This document shows, piece by piece, positions 39,611 to 49,041 of a stretch of DNA of 64,000 nt; position 1 is the stretch's first letter, and each line of letters starts with the position of its first letter. The translations under genes were made by a program, and so were the position numbers. Where the stretch lies: contig NZ_JAHPRO010000001.1 in NCBI RefSeq assembly GCF_025562455.1, positions 147,583-211,582 of the forward strand. Reading direction: 5' to 3'. The notes beneath the pieces are model-generated. The model made no database searches. It worked only from the letters and a program-made list of their open reading frames with translations, and was not told the origin of the DNA. Origin of the DNA: Acinetobacter sp. WU_MDCI_Axc73. GTDB lineage: Bacteria; Pseudomonadota; Gammaproteobacteria; Pseudomonadales; Moraxellaceae.

Positions 39611-40483
39611 ATGATTCAATCAGTTGCATTTATTGGTCTTGGCGCAATGGGTTATCGCATGGCATCGCATTTACCCAAACATTTCGATACCGTTTATGTC
39701 TGGAATCGAAATATGGATAAAGCCAAACAACATGCAGCTACCTACGGCACTCAAGCGGTTGATTTGGCTCAGGCTGTAGAGGCAGATATCATTTTTTCAT
39801 GTTTATCGACTAGTGCTGATGTCGAACAGTTGATCAATAGTGTTCCATTAAAATCAGGCAGTATCTGGGTAGACTGTACCAGTGGTGTGCCTGATTCAGC
39901 TCGTAAATTATCAATTGAGCTTAAACAGCAGAATGTGGACTTTCTCGATGCACCTGTTAGTGGACAAACCATTGGTGCAGATAATGCAAACTTAACCGTC
40001 ATGGTTGGCGGAGATCAGGCCGCTTTTGAACGTGCGTTTCCCGCTATTCAGGCATTTGGAAAAATAATTAAACATGTCGGCACATCAGGTGCAGGTTTTG
40101 CGGTAAAAGCCGTCAATAATATGTTACTTGCAGTCAATCTATGGTCTGTTGCTGAAGGCTTTACTACACTGAAAGCGCATGGTGTCAACTTGACAGAAGC
40201 ATTAGACTGTATTAATGCATCGAGTGGTAAAAGTGGCGTGACTGAAACAGTATTACCACAACGTATTTTGAATCGTAATTTCCCTGTAACATTTGGATTG
40301 CCACTACTTGCTAAAGATACAGGTATTGCACTGGATCTGGTTCGTGATGCCAACTTACCAGCGCCTGTGATTGCTTTAGTCCAGAGTCTAATACAAGCTG
40401 CCAGTCTTACTGCTGAAGAAAATAGCGACTTCTCAGCTGCCATAAAAATGTATGAATCATGGAGCAAAATTACACTAGAGTAA
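39611..40483 (+). CDS. NAD(P)-dependent beta-hydroxyacid dehydrogenase-like protein
   Basis: 290 aa of the 3-hydroxyisobutyrate dehydrogenase / tartronate semialdehyde reductase family. The N-terminal nucleotide fold is FIGLGAMGYRMASHLPK. The substrate-binding signature DAPVSGQTIGADNANLTVMVGG is near residue 116, and the catalytic lysine in GAGFAVKAVNNMLLA near 163. The substrate cannot be fixed. It starts 3 bp after the PhaC-like gene, probably one operon; a hydroxyacid released by the hydrolase is a possible substrate (inference). Confidence 0.87.
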   Translation: MIQSVAFIGLGAMGYRMASHLPKHFDTVYVWNRNMDKAKQHAATYGTQAVDLAQAVEADIIFSCLSTSADVEQLINSVPLKSGSIWVDCTSGVPDSARKLSIELKQQNVDFLDAPVSGQTIGADNANLTVMVGGDQAAFERAFPAIQAFGKIIKHVGTSGAGFAVKAVNNMLLAVNLWSVAEGFTTLKAHGVNLTEALDCINASSGKSGVTETVLPQRILNRNFPVTFGLPLLAKDTGIALDLVRDANLPAPVIALVQSLIQAASLTAEENSDFSAAIKMYESWSKITLE

Positions 40484-40567
40484 TGATTCAACATTGCTTT
40501 TTCCTGTAAAGCCCCTATATTTAGACATAGGTCGTTACATTTACACCGATGAAAAGAGGATACCCTC

Positions 40568-40837
40568 ATGAATAAGTTCGCTGTTGCACTTTTTACTGGA
40601 ATGATAACCCTTGCAGGTGTCTCAGTGCACGCTGCAACATCCGACCAAGAATGCAAAAAACTTCAGGATGACTCTAACCTCATCTATGCATCAAAAGGTT
40701 TTTGTTTTAAAGATCCAGAAGCCAAAGCTAAATATGGAAATGAAAACTGTTATACCACCAAGCCCAAGTTTTCTGATAAAGAACAGCAACGTCTTGACCA
40801 GATTGAGCAGCGTCAGAAAGAGCTAAACTGCAAATAA
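40568..40837 (+). CDS. Small secreted YARHG-like protein
   Basis: 89 aa with a signal peptide ending VHAA (about residue 22). The mature part is CKKLQDDSNLIYASKGFCFK followed by DPEAKAKYGNENC and KPKFSDKEQQRLDQIEQRQ, which matches the short YARHG-type motif of secreted proteins (LIYA..G.CF.D). Four cysteines may form disulfides. AGAGGA precedes the ATG. Function unknown. Confidence 0.75.
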   Translation: MNKFAVALFTGMITLAGVSVHAATSDQECKKLQDDSNLIYASKGFCFKDPEAKAKYGNENCYTTKPKFSDKEQQRLDQIEQRQKELNCK

Positions 40838-40951
40838 TAAATTTCTTTTACACGGATGAGCCCCTCTTTATTCTTTTCAAAAAAAGGAATAAAAGGACTT
40901 ATGAAAGAAATCAAATATCAAAACATATTCAGAGGTTTCAAGGACAACAAT

Positions 40952-41365
40952 ATGGCCTACGATGAGCAGAATATTTTTGCCCGAATCATTCGTGGTGAAC
41001 TTCCAGCAATCAAGTTATATGAAGATGATCAGGTACTTGCATTCATGGACATCATGCCTCAGGCGGATGGTCATGCTTTGGTCATTCCCAAAAATCCTGC
41101 GGTGACTTTACTTGATTTACCACCTGAAGCAGCAGCTTATACTATTCAAGTCGTACAAAAAGTCGCTCAAGCCATTGAAAAAGCATTGAATGCTAAAGGA
41201 ATTGTTTTGATGCAACTATCTGGTGAATCTGCGGGTCAAACTGTGCCACATGTGCATTTTCATTTAATTCCTAGCTCTATCCATCAATTGGGTCGTCATG
41301 CCGCGCAAATGGGTGATCAAGAAAAAATTAAAGCGCTTGCAGAGAAAATAAAAGCTGAACTTTGA
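40952..41365 (+). CDS. HIT-family nucleotide-binding protein
   Basis: 137 aa. NIFARIIRGELPAIKLYEDDQVLAFMDIMPQADGHALVIPK and the active-site triad HVHFHLIPS (near residue 104) are diagnostic of HIT hydrolases that act on purine nucleoside phosphoramidates or dinucleoside polyphosphates. The frame extends upstream to 40856, but the ATG at 40952 is preceded by AAGGA and matches the family start. It ends at a terminator. Confidence 0.94.
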   Translation: MAYDEQNIFARIIRGELPAIKLYEDDQVLAFMDIMPQADGHALVIPKNPAVTLLDLPPEAAAYTIQVVQKVAQAIEKALNAKGIVLMQLSGESAGQTVPHVHFHLIPSSIHQLGRHAAQMGDQEKIKALAEKIKAEL

Positions 41366-41384
41366 GTAAAATTAACGTTTATAG

Positions 41385-41410
41385 AAAAGGAGCTTAGGCT
41401 CCTTTTTTTA
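41385..41410 (+). terminator. Terminator of the HIT gene
   Basis: Stem AAAAGGAGC/GCTCCTTTT (41385-41393 with 41398-41406), then T residues. Confidence 0.92.
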
Positions 41411-41619
41411 TATAAGAATAATAAAATCAAATATTAAAATAAATTTCAAGCCATCACATGTCATTAAACTGTCACCTATTTTTCACCCATTTGTAACAAA
41501 GTTTAAAGATACTGCTTAGCAAGTTGGTGAGCTTCTGTAATTTTTTGTACATAAGCAAACTTAAAAAAAATAGTGAATTTGGGCATATGCCACTGAACTT
41601 GTGTTTTGGAGAAATCTCA

Positions 41620-42723
41620 ATGAAAAAAATGCTTATCGCTGCCGCAGTATCAACGCTTAGCATCACCGCAGCGCAAGCAGCGCCAACTGTGTACGGCAAA
41701 CTCAATGTTAGCCTAGACCAAGTTGACAACAGTGATTTTGCAGGAAATGATGTCACTGCACTTAATTCAAACGCTTCACGTATCGGGGTAAAAGGTGAAG
41801 AAAAATTAACAGACAAAGTATCTGTTGTATATTTAGCAGAATGGGCAATTTCAACAGACGGTTCAGGTTCAGACACTGATTTAAGTGCACGTAACCGTTT
41901 CATTGGTTTAAAATTCAATAAAATTGGTACTCTAAAAGCAGGTAAATTTGATTCTTACTTCAAAACTTCTGCAGGTAACAATCAAGACATATATAACGAT
42001 CATACGATCTTGGATATGACCTCTGTACTGCATGGTGAAGAACGTTTAAACAACGTGATTGGCTTTGAAACAGATAAAGATTTGATCATCCCTGGTTTAC
42101 AATTCAACATTATGGCTCAACAAGGTGAAGACACTAAGAGCGATAACACAATTGTTGGACAAGAAGGTAAGCGTGATGGTTTTGGCGACAGTATTTCAAC
42201 ATCATTAACTTATGAAAACAAAGATTATGGCCTAGCTGCTGCAATTGCTGGTAACTTTGGTGTTGCAGGTAAATATAACGCTTATAGCCTTTCTGGAATT
42301 TACTCCGATGCTATCCGTTTAACAGGTTCAGTAGATTTAGCTAAAGCTGGTGTTGATGGCTTGGTATTTGGTGCATTATGGCAAAATGCTAAACCAACTG
42401 ATGACACTGTTGGTACAATTTCAGGAAGTGGCTCAAGCACTGTATTTACCCCATTCAAAGGGCTTGAAGAAGATGCATATGCTTTAACTGCGGCATATGC
42501 AATTCCTTCTACACCTTGGAAAATCAAAGGTGAATATGTTGAATCAAATACCTCTGTAGACAACCGTTCAGACCGTAAAATTTCACAATATGGTCTAGGT
42601 GTTGATTATAACTTTAATAAACAAGCTCGTTTTTATGGCGTATTGGCTCAACAAAAACGTGATTGGTTATCAAGTGATGATAAGAAAACTGTCGTTGGTG
42701 TAGGTATGGAATATAACTTCTAA
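41620..42723 (+). CDS. Outer-membrane porin (Gram-negative porin type)
   Basis: 367 aa. A signal peptide (MKKMLIAAAVSTLSITAAQA) is followed by a beta-barrel with APTVYGKLNVSLDQV at the start, NASRIGVKGEEKLTDKVSVVYLAEWA near residue 48 and a final strand ending GVGMEYNF with the terminal Phe required by the BAM machinery. General diffusion or specific porin; the ligand is unknown. The ATG at 41620 follows a GGAG; upstream in-frame codons are not protein-like. Monocistronic, with a terminator shared with tsaD. Confidence 0.92.
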   Translation: MKKMLIAAAVSTLSITAAQAAPTVYGKLNVSLDQVDNSDFAGNDVTALNSNASRIGVKGEEKLTDKVSVVYLAEWAISTDGSGSDTDLSARNRFIGLKFNKIGTLKAGKFDSYFKTSAGNNQDIYNDHTILDMTSVLHGEERLNNVIGFETDKDLIIPGLQFNIMAQQGEDTKSDNTIVGQEGKRDGFGDSISTSLTYENKDYGLAAAIAGNFGVAGKYNAYSLSGIYSDAIRLTGSVDLAKAGVDGLVFGALWQNAKPTDDTVGTISGSGSSTVFTPFKGLEEDAYALTAAYAIPSTPWKIKGEYVESNTSVDNRSDRKISQYGLGVDYNFNKQARFYGVLAQQKRDWLSSDDKKTVVGVGMEYNF

Positions 42724-42742
42724 TCCATCAATAAAAAAACTA

Positions 42743-42776
42743 TAAAAGGGTACAGTTCATAGAATGTACCCTTTTA
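42743..42776. terminator. Terminator between the porin gene and tsaD
   Basis: Arms TAAAAGGGTAC (42743-42753) and GTACCCTTTTA (42766-42776). It can serve both convergent genes. Confidence 0.85.
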
Positions 42777-42798
42777 CTTTTAAAGATTTTTTCAAATC

Positions 42799-43815
42799 TC
42801 AAGCTTCATTCGGATTGTTGAGTTCAGTCATTGGCCATCTTGGGGTTGTGGTCACTTCAAGACCATCATGCTGCCCTGCTTTTAAACGCTTATACCCTGC
42901 GAAAGCAATCATCGCACCATTGTCAGTACATAAAGCAGGTTCTGCATAATAGACTTGGGCTTTAATCTTTTGCAATGATGTGTCTAATTGTTCACGTAAC
43001 CGCAGGTTTGCACTCACACCACCTGCTATCACCAATCGTTTTAACCCCGTTTGTTTTAAAGCTTTCACTGATTTTTTAACCAGAGTATCTACAATTGCTT
43101 CTTGAAAAGATGCCGCAATATCTGCATCACGATTTTCTTCACCCAATTTTTTAAGTTGAACTGAAACTGCTGTTTTTAAACCGCTAAATGAAAAGTCCAA
43201 CCCTTGATGTAACATCGGGCGGGGAAAATCAAAAGCTTGAGCATTCCCTTGTAACGCTAATTTTGCAATATTTGGCCCACCTGGATAAGGCAGCTCCATC
43301 ATTTTTGCGACTTTATCAAATGCTTCACCTGCTGCATCATCAATAGATTCACCCAGTAATTCATACTGACCAATACCATAAGCCGCCATCAACTGAGTAT
43401 GTCCACCTGAAACCAAAAGTGCCACAAATGGAAATTCAGGCGGTGTTGCAGATAACAGAGGTGCAAGCATGTGCCCTTCCATGTGATGTACACCAATCGC
43501 AGGTATATTCAATGCCAACGCCAATGTTCGTCCAAACAATGCACCCGTCATTAGCGCACCCATTAAACCTGGGCCACGGGTATAAGCGACTGCATCAATG
43601 TCTTTTTTATCGATTTGGCTTTGCGCAAGCAGTTCGTTCAATAAAGGAATGAGTTTACGTACATGATCACGTGACGCTAGCTCTGGCACCACACCACCAT
43701 ATTCCGCATGTAATTTGATTTGACTGTAAAGCACCTGTCCACGCAGTCCCTTCTCGCTATCGTAAATCGCCAAGCCAGTTTCGTCACAAGAGGTTTCCAA
43801 GCCTAAAACAATCAT
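42799..43815 (-). CDS. tsaD: tRNA N6-adenosine threonylcarbamoyltransferase
   Basis: Transfers the threonylcarbamoyl group to A37 of ANN-decoding tRNAs with TsaB and TsaE. ASKHA fold: [16 protein letters not shown] at the start, the metal ligands in [13 protein letters not shown] near residue 107, VSGGHTQLM near 134 and [17 protein letters not shown] near 261. 338 aa. It is divergent from rpsU, a very common gene neighbourhood. Confidence 0.98.
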   Translation of the reverse strand: MIVLGLETSCDETGLAIYDSEKGLRGQVLYSQIKLHAEYGGVVPELASRDHVRKLIPLLNELLAQSQIDKKDIDAVAYTRGPGLMGALMTGALFGRTLALALNIPAIGVHHMEGHMLAPLLSATPPEFPFVALLVSGGHTQLMAAYGIGQYELLGESIDDAAGEAFDKVAKMMELPYPGGPNIAKLALQGNAQAFDFPRPMLHQGLDFSFSGLKTAVSVQLKKLGEENRDADIAASFQEAIVDTLVKKSVKALKQTGLKRLVIAGGVSANLRLREQLDTSLQKIKAQVYYAEPALCTDNGAMIAFAGYKRLKAGQHDGLEVTTTPRWPMTELNNPNEA

Positions 43816-43961
43816 TAAAATGCCTATATTTTCACGACTAAAATTCTGCCAACGCTATTATAGACTTGTGATATCAGTTGTAAATGAGTAAAATACTGAC
43901 CTTCACTTGTCATCGGGGGCAATCCTGCGCTCGATGTTATCCATAATCTAGAGGATTTTAC

Positions 43962-44177
43962 ATGCCACAAGTTAAGTTGAAAGAAGGCGAGCCAGTTGAC
44001 GTAGCAATCCGTCGTTTCAAACGTTCATGCGAAAAAGCTGGTGTTTTAGCTGACGTTCGTAAGCGCGAGTTCTACGAAAAACCGACTCAAGAACGTAAGC
44101 GTAAAAAAGCTGCTGCTGTTAAGCGTTACCAAAAGAAATTGGCACGCGAATCTGTACGTACTACTCGCCTTTACTAA
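43962..44177 (+). CDS. rpsU: 30S ribosomal protein S21
   Basis: 71 aa, strongly basic: [20 protein letters not shown], then [20 protein letters not shown] and a Lys/Arg-rich tail. It participates in translation initiation on the 30S. AGAGGA is upstream. The divergent tsaD and downstream yqeY are the usual neighbours. Confidence 0.98.
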
Positions 44178-44208
44178 TTAATTTGTGATTGACTGTCTGG
44201 ATAATTAA

Positions 44209-44655
44209 ATGACTACTTTGAAGAACCAAATAACTGAAGTTTTAAAAGCCACCATGCGTGCTAAAGAAATGAATAAGTTAACGGTAATTCGTAGTTTACA
44301 GGCAGCAATTAAGCAAATCGAAGTCGATGAGCGTGTAGAGCTTGACGATTCGCAAGTTCTTGCGGTCATTGAAAAGCAAATTAAACAGCGTAAAGAATCG
44401 GTCAAAGCCTTTGAAGGCGCAGGCCGTGATGATTTAGCTAGTAAAGAACAAGCCGAAATTGAGGTGTTATCCCAATTTCTACCAGAAGCTATGACTGAGG
44501 AAGAGCTTGATTCTCTCATTGAGCAAACGATTGCTGCTCAAGGTGCTACTAGCATGAAAGATATGGGTAAGGTGATGAACTCTCTACGTCCGATCATAGC
44601 CGGACGTGCCGATCCTGCACAAGTTTCTGCCAAAATTAAAGCAAAACTAAGCTAA
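44209..44655 (+). CDS. yqeY: GatB/YqeY domain protein
   Basis: 148 aa helical protein: LKNQITEVLKATMRAKEMNKLTVIRSLQAAIKQIEVDER at the start and KDMGKVMNSLRPIIAGRAD near residue 118, typical of YqeY, which resembles the tail domain of GatB amidotransferase. The biochemical role is unknown, possibly tRNA-related. 31 bp after rpsU, usually upstream of dnaG; dnaG is not here. Confidence 0.94.
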   Translation: MTTLKNQITEVLKATMRAKEMNKLTVIRSLQAAIKQIEVDERVELDDSQVLAVIEKQIKQRKESVKAFEGAGRDDLASKEQAEIEVLSQFLPEAMTEEELDSLIEQTIAAQGATSMKDMGKVMNSLRPIIAGRADPAQVSAKIKAKLS

Positions 44656-44747
44656 CACCATTTTCATTCTCCAAATATACTTTATAAAATGAACTGATTC
44701 AGATTTATCTCAATCAAACCACATTATTGTATACTTTTCTGAACCAC

Positions 44748-45107
44748 TCATTGTAAATGACACTGAATATTATATTTCTTTAAAATTTCCATTTCTTTTG
44801 ATGCCATCACCTGATTAATAAAATCCTGTTTTGTCATTTTTGCATAAGAAAGCGGTAAGTCTGATCGATATTGATCATTAACCTGATATAAATCCTGCAC
44901 ATATCGATCCACAATGCCACAAAATTGTGTCTGCTGTAGCTGTGTAAACTGTGTTTGTTGCGGGTTTAAACTTTTAAGAAAACTGCGCATGTCTGTATTA
45001 TAAGTATTTGAAATTTTCTCAATAGAACGCACATAACGCTCAGGAGGCCCAGCAAAAATAGTTTGCGCTGAAACAAGTAATATTATTAAAAATGTGATTT
45101 TTTTCAT
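44748..45107 (-). CDS. Small secreted hypothetical protein
   Basis: 119 aa. A signal peptide ends TIFAG (about residue 20). The mature domain is helical with two cysteines (TQFCGIVDRYVQDLYQ, NIQCHLQ). The ATG at 45107 (MKKITFL) is preferred to a TTG 12 nt earlier. Family not recognised. Confidence 0.7.
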   Translation of the reverse strand: MKKITFLIILLVSAQTIFAGPPERYVRSIEKISNTYNTDMRSFLKSLNPQQTQFTQLQQTQFCGIVDRYVQDLYQVNDQYRSDLPLSYAKMTKQDFINQVMASKEMEILKKYNIQCHLQ

Positions 45108-45193
45108 AAACATAATCAATCATGTATTGTTAATTATAAGCTTAAATGCTGAATGAAATTTTGCAAAGTAAATTTTTCATCAAATCTTCAAAT

Positions 45194-45583
45194 TTAACTT
45201 GAAGAAATTACAATAAACTCTGGTTTATGTTCAATAAAATATTCTTCTGTAGGTGCTGGAATATTCCCTTCGGTGACTGTCCCCAATCTTAAGCGAATAA
45301 ACTCTGGTAAATCTAAGCGGTATGAATATAACGGGCTTGCACAAACTTTACAAAAAACACGTGCTTTATTGGCAGTATGAAAATACTCCTGTAAATATTC
45401 AATACCTGATAACTCAAAATTGATCTTTTCAATAGGACTATTCCAGCCAGCAATTGAACCTTGAGCCTGTTGGCAATCCTGACAATAACAAAGAATTGAT
45501 TTTTCTATTTCAGCAGAATATTGATATTGCACGGCACCACATAGGCATTGTCCTTTGATTATTGTATTGCTCATCGTATCCAT
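45194..45583 (-). CDS. GFA (CENP-V) family protein
   Basis: 129 aa. The zinc ligands of the glutathione-dependent formaldehyde-activating fold are visible: GQCLCGAVQYQY near residue 13, CYCQDCQQAQGS near 33 and FCKVCASPLYSY near 77. The actual substrate of most GFA proteins is unknown. MSNTIIKG at 45574 is an alternative start. It follows the M48 protease gene by 14 bp, so the two may be co-transcribed. Confidence 0.88.
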   Translation of the reverse strand: MDTMSNTIIKGQCLCGAVQYQYSAEIEKSILCYCQDCQQAQGSIAGWNSPIEKINFELSGIEYLQEYFHTANKARVFCKVCASPLYSYRLDLPEFIRLRLGTVTEGNIPAPTEEYFIEHKPEFIVISSS

Positions 45584-45597
45584 CCAAATTTTAAAAA

Positions 45598-47058
45598 TTA
45601 TATTTTCAACAAGCGTTCAGTTTGCATTTGTTTTAATCGATTATCTATCGTCGCGCTCATTGACTGATTTCCTTTCGCTAGGCGTTGGGCGTGTAACATA
45701 GATTTTATCGCATTTTCCTCATAACCAGACCAGTATTCTACTTCAGCTCGATAGCGCAAAACATTGACAGTTCTTAGCGGTGATTTAGTATCTGCATTGG
45801 CAGCTTGTTGTAACAGTCGCCATCCCTCAATGTCTTTATTATTGTTATTAATAAATCGTTGCACCAATTTTTGTGCATCACTACTTTTACCTTGCCGAAT
45901 CAGGATTTCAGCGAGTTTATATGCTAAAGGACGATTTTCAGGCATGGTACGCTGGGTATTGATAATAGACTGATATGCATCCTCTAATTTGTTTTGATTT
46001 AAATAAATATCAGCTTGTAATATGCTAATTAGAGTATTACTTGGAAAAGTTGTCTTTACGCCATCGAGCATCGTTTGCGCTTTGGCATAATCACCCTGAT
46101 TGTTATAAAAAGCACTCATTGCCAGTTGAGCAGGTTTGTTATTTTGATTAACTTGAATCTGCAACAATTGTTCTGTGACCTGATTAGTTTCAACCAAGGT
46201 ATACCATTTTAAAATCTGAAAATCAGGATCATACAATTTAGACTTTACTTTAGGGAACTGATTCGCACGTAAACGCGATTCACTCATACGCTCAGATGTT
46301 AAAGGATGTGTCATCCAAAAATCAGGCAAATAGCTTAATCGGCTCGTGGAACGATTCATGGTTTCAAAGAAATCCGCCATACTTTGTGGATTATAACCCG
46401 CTGCATACATATATTGCATACCGATGCGGTCTGCTTCACGCTCCTGATTTCGACTATAAGTCAACTGATTATCCATCAAAGCAGCTTGAGTACCTAACAT
46501 GACCGCAGCACCAGCATCCGATTTGGCCTGTGCAGCAATTGCAGCACCAACTAAAATCCCTGCAAGCGCTAATAAGCCCTGCCCCTTAAATGCCTCTTGA
46601 GATCGGCTATAATGCCGCTGACTGACATGGGCAATTTCATGAGCCATTACCCCTGCAACTTCATCAATATTACGTGCAGATGCGATTAAACCAGAATTTA
46701 AGGCAAATAGTCCCCCTGGAACAGCAAATGCATTAATTTGTGGATCATTAACTACAACCATTCCAATAGGTTGACCCAATTGTGTCTGGCTCAATATCTG
46801 CGCAAACACTCGAAAAAATTGATCTTCAAGCCATGGATCATGCAAAATAGGCAACTGCCTTTGAATCTGACGGTAAACTTTCTCTCCAATCATTTTTTCT
46901 TTTTGTTGATCAATCAGCCCGATACCGCTTCCAATTTCAGGAATTTCAACCTGAGTGGTTGTAGATTGGTAGAAATAGTCAGAATGTGCCTGTGCAACAC
47001 CCGTTACTACACTTAAAACCAAGACAGTTGCCACTTGTTTCAAATCATGATCTCTCAT
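45598..47058 (-). CDS. M48-family metalloprotease with TPR repeats (BepA-like)
   Basis: 486 aa. A signal peptide ends AQA. The zinc protease domain carries an intact HEIAH motif (GVMAHEIAHVSQRHYSRS) and the downstream glutamate in READRIGMQYMYAAGY. The C-terminal third holds TPR-like helices (AQTMLDGVKTTFPSNTLISILQADIYL). This domain order is that of BepA/YfgC, a periplasmic protease-chaperone that aids LptD and outer-membrane protein assembly. The ATG at 47058 is chosen; a longer frame to 47124 has no ribosome site. Confidence 0.88.
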   Translation of the reverse strand: MRDHDLKQVATVLVLSVVTGVAQAHSDYFYQSTTTQVEIPEIGSGIGLIDQQKEKMIGEKVYRQIQRQLPILHDPWLEDQFFRVFAQILSQTQLGQPIGMVVVNDPQINAFAVPGGLFALNSGLIASARNIDEVAGVMAHEIAHVSQRHYSRSQEAFKGQGLLALAGILVGAAIAAQAKSDAGAAVMLGTQAALMDNQLTYSRNQEREADRIGMQYMYAAGYNPQSMADFFETMNRSTSRLSYLPDFWMTHPLTSERMSESRLRANQFPKVKSKLYDPDFQILKWYTLVETNQVTEQLLQIQVNQNNKPAQLAMSAFYNNQGDYAKAQTMLDGVKTTFPSNTLISILQADIYLNQNKLEDAYQSIINTQRTMPENRPLAYKLAEILIRQGKSSDAQKLVQRFINNNNKDIEGWRLLQQAANADTKSPLRTVNVLRYRAEVEYWSGYEENAIKSMLHAQRLAKGNQSMSATIDNRLKQMQTERLLKI

Positions 47059-47153
47059 CAAAAATAAGGGATAACTGATCAAAATAATTTCGTCAGCACC
47101 CCCAATATAACATTGGAAACTCAAAGCATTTGAAATAAAGTGTTATAGCAAAT

Positions 47154-48113
47154 TTAGGCATTAACCAAATATTGTGGAGTTCGCCCCTCCAGTGCATCGA
47201 CTAGATTTTTATGTGCCAGCTTTGCCATTTTTAAACGTGTTTCTGCTGTTGCAGATCCGATATGCGGCAATGTCACTACATTAGGCAAGCTAAATAATGG
47301 TGATGACTGTAATGGTTCTTTCTGATAGACATCCAAACCCGCGGCAAAGATTTGTTGCTGTTGCAAGGCATTTACCAAAGCCTCTTCATCCACCACCGAA
47401 CCACGTGCAATATTTATGAACACGGCATGTGACTGCATTTTTTCAAATTGAGCTTTTCCCATGAGTGCTTTGGATTCAGAATTTAAATCAACCGCAATTA
47501 CAACAAAATCTGACTGGCTTAGAAGTTCATCCAAATCACAATAACGTGCATTTAAAGGCTGTGCCAATTCAAGTTTTTCACGGCGATTATGGTACAGAAT
47601 ATTCATATTAAAGCCATAAAAGCCGCGTCGTGCGACTGCTGCACCAATATTCCCTAGTCCAATAATACCGAGTGTTTTACCAAAAATATCCTGTCCAAAT
47701 TGAGCAGGGCCGACTGTACGCTTCCATTCACCTTGCTTAGTCCATTGATCTAGCTCAGGGACTTTACGTGCAGCACTGACCAATAAAGTAAAAGCCAGAT
47801 CCGCAGTTGTTTCTGTCAGCACATGGGGCGTATTGGCTAGCCAAATATTATTTTTTGTGAGGTAATCCACATCATAATTATCATAGCCCACACTCACAGT
47901 TGAGATAATTTTTAGTTTTTGTGCAGGTGCCAGATTGGTTTCATTTAACAAACGTCCCGCCCCAATCATGGCATCAGCATCTACCACCTCAGTGCGAATT
48001 TGGTCATTTATATCACCCTGCTTAGGGTTTAATACAACGACCTGATAATCCTGCTCAAGCTGAGCCAATACGGTTGAATCAATTTGACTAAAAACAACGA
48101 CTTTCTTTTTCAT
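47154..48113 (-). CDS. D-2-hydroxyacid dehydrogenase (glyoxylate/hydroxypyruvate reductase type)
   Basis: 319 aa. The NAD(P)-binding motif LGIIGLGNIGAAVARRGFYGFNMNILYHNRR lies near residue 149. The catalytic Arg region is in VFINIARGSVVDEEALVNAL near 230, and the Glu/His pair in QKEPLQSSPLFSLPNVVTLPHIGSAT near 263. The basic residues after the second strand (HNRR) suggest NADPH. Probably reduces glyoxylate or hydroxypyruvate (GhrB-like). Stands alone. Confidence 0.87.
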   Translation of the reverse strand: MKKKVVVFSQIDSTVLAQLEQDYQVVVLNPKQGDINDQIRTEVVDADAMIGAGRLLNETNLAPAQKLKIISTVSVGYDNYDVDYLTKNNIWLANTPHVLTETTADLAFTLLVSAARKVPELDQWTKQGEWKRTVGPAQFGQDIFGKTLGIIGLGNIGAAVARRGFYGFNMNILYHNRREKLELAQPLNARYCDLDELLSQSDFVVIAVDLNSESKALMGKAQFEKMQSHAVFINIARGSVVDEEALVNALQQQQIFAAGLDVYQKEPLQSSPLFSLPNVVTLPHIGSATAETRLKMAKLAHKNLVDALEGRTPQYLVNA

Positions 48114-48265
48114 TACATATCCTTATTCAATAAACCAAATATTTAGCATGAGAGAGACCAGACTTCTTGCGTAATTGTTTAAATCCTATTTATTTTCTTC
48201 CATAGAGAGAAATAAAGGAAACTTATGAAATCAGCCTACTGGCTACAGTATCAAGAAATGCAGTT

Positions 48266-48952
48266 TTATGGAGATATCATGAGCTGCCATAAACGACGTT
48301 TGAGCAAAGGTTGATCAATCATTTCTTGTAAACTAGCAAGTTGCATGCTTTGAGGATGGGTGATCAAATCAAGTTGTCCCAAAATCAGAATACGTTTATC
48401 CAGCGCTAGTGCATCTAAGAAGCCTTGAATATAAACCTGCACACCCCGTCCGTCACGAAAGTTCTCAAGCGGTAATGGCCATTTTAACTCATGATAATAT
48501 CCTGATATGGAAGCTTGAATATTCGTCCAGAGTTGTCTTTGCTGTCTGGATAATTGTGAGCTTTCAACCACGATAATGACCTGATCAAGACAATATGCTT
48601 CTAGTGTAAAAGCCTGTTGCATGACCACAACAGTTTGATCTTTTGGCAAGATGCTTGCAGGACCTTCGAGAGTTGACTGTGCAACTTCAACAACTGTGGC
48701 AGGTTGTTGTCTATCTTTTAGTTGTTGTCTATCTTTTAACTGAGCAAGAGGCTCAATTTGTTTCGCTAGTTCTGGTTCTGCATGAGAAGCATCTAACACT
48801 TGCTGATTAACCACAGCAACAGCCACATGATCTTCAAGAGGAATTTGATCACGCCAAGAACAAGCAGGCGGTTTTTTTTGACATAGCATTGCTCGTGGAA
48901 TCCAGATATCCACTCCCATTGCCGCCAAAATATTACGCTGCTTCCCTGTCAT
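48266..48952 (-). CDS. Hypothetical protein with a duplicated hexapeptide
   Basis: 228 aa, soluble. The N-terminus MTGKQRNILAAMGVDIWIPR looks like a conserved motif, and the C-terminal half resembles a small alpha/beta domain (LDQVIIVVESSQL, GVQVYIQGFLDALALDKRILILG). The middle linker contains a perfect tandem duplication LKDRQQ-LKDRQQ. From memory, similar genes lie next to rimI in pseudomonads and Acinetobacter, but rimI is not seen here. Function unknown. Confidence 0.75.
   Translation of the reverse strand: MTGKQRNILAAMGVDIWIPRAMLCQKKPPACSWRDQIPLEDHVAVAVVNQQVLDASHAEPELAKQIEPLAQLKDRQQLKDRQQPATVVEVAQSTLEGPASILPKDQTVVVMQQAFTLEAYCLDQVIIVVESSQLSRQQRQLWTNIQASISGYYHELKWPLPLENFRDGRGVQVYIQGFLDALALDKRILILGQLDLITHPQSMQLASLQEMIDQPLLKRRLWQLMISP
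48703..48738. repeat. Perfect 18-bp tandem duplication inside a gene
   Basis: Units 48703-48720 and 48721-48738 are identical. They lie in the linker of the protein at 48266-48952 and add six residues in frame. Confidence 0.95.
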
Positions 48953-49041
48953 ATTTACACTATTACCTCTATTTCTAAGCTATTCTACTCTGCTTTACAG
49001 GCTTTTTCAGTGGTTTGATCGAAACAGAGATTAAACGTCGT

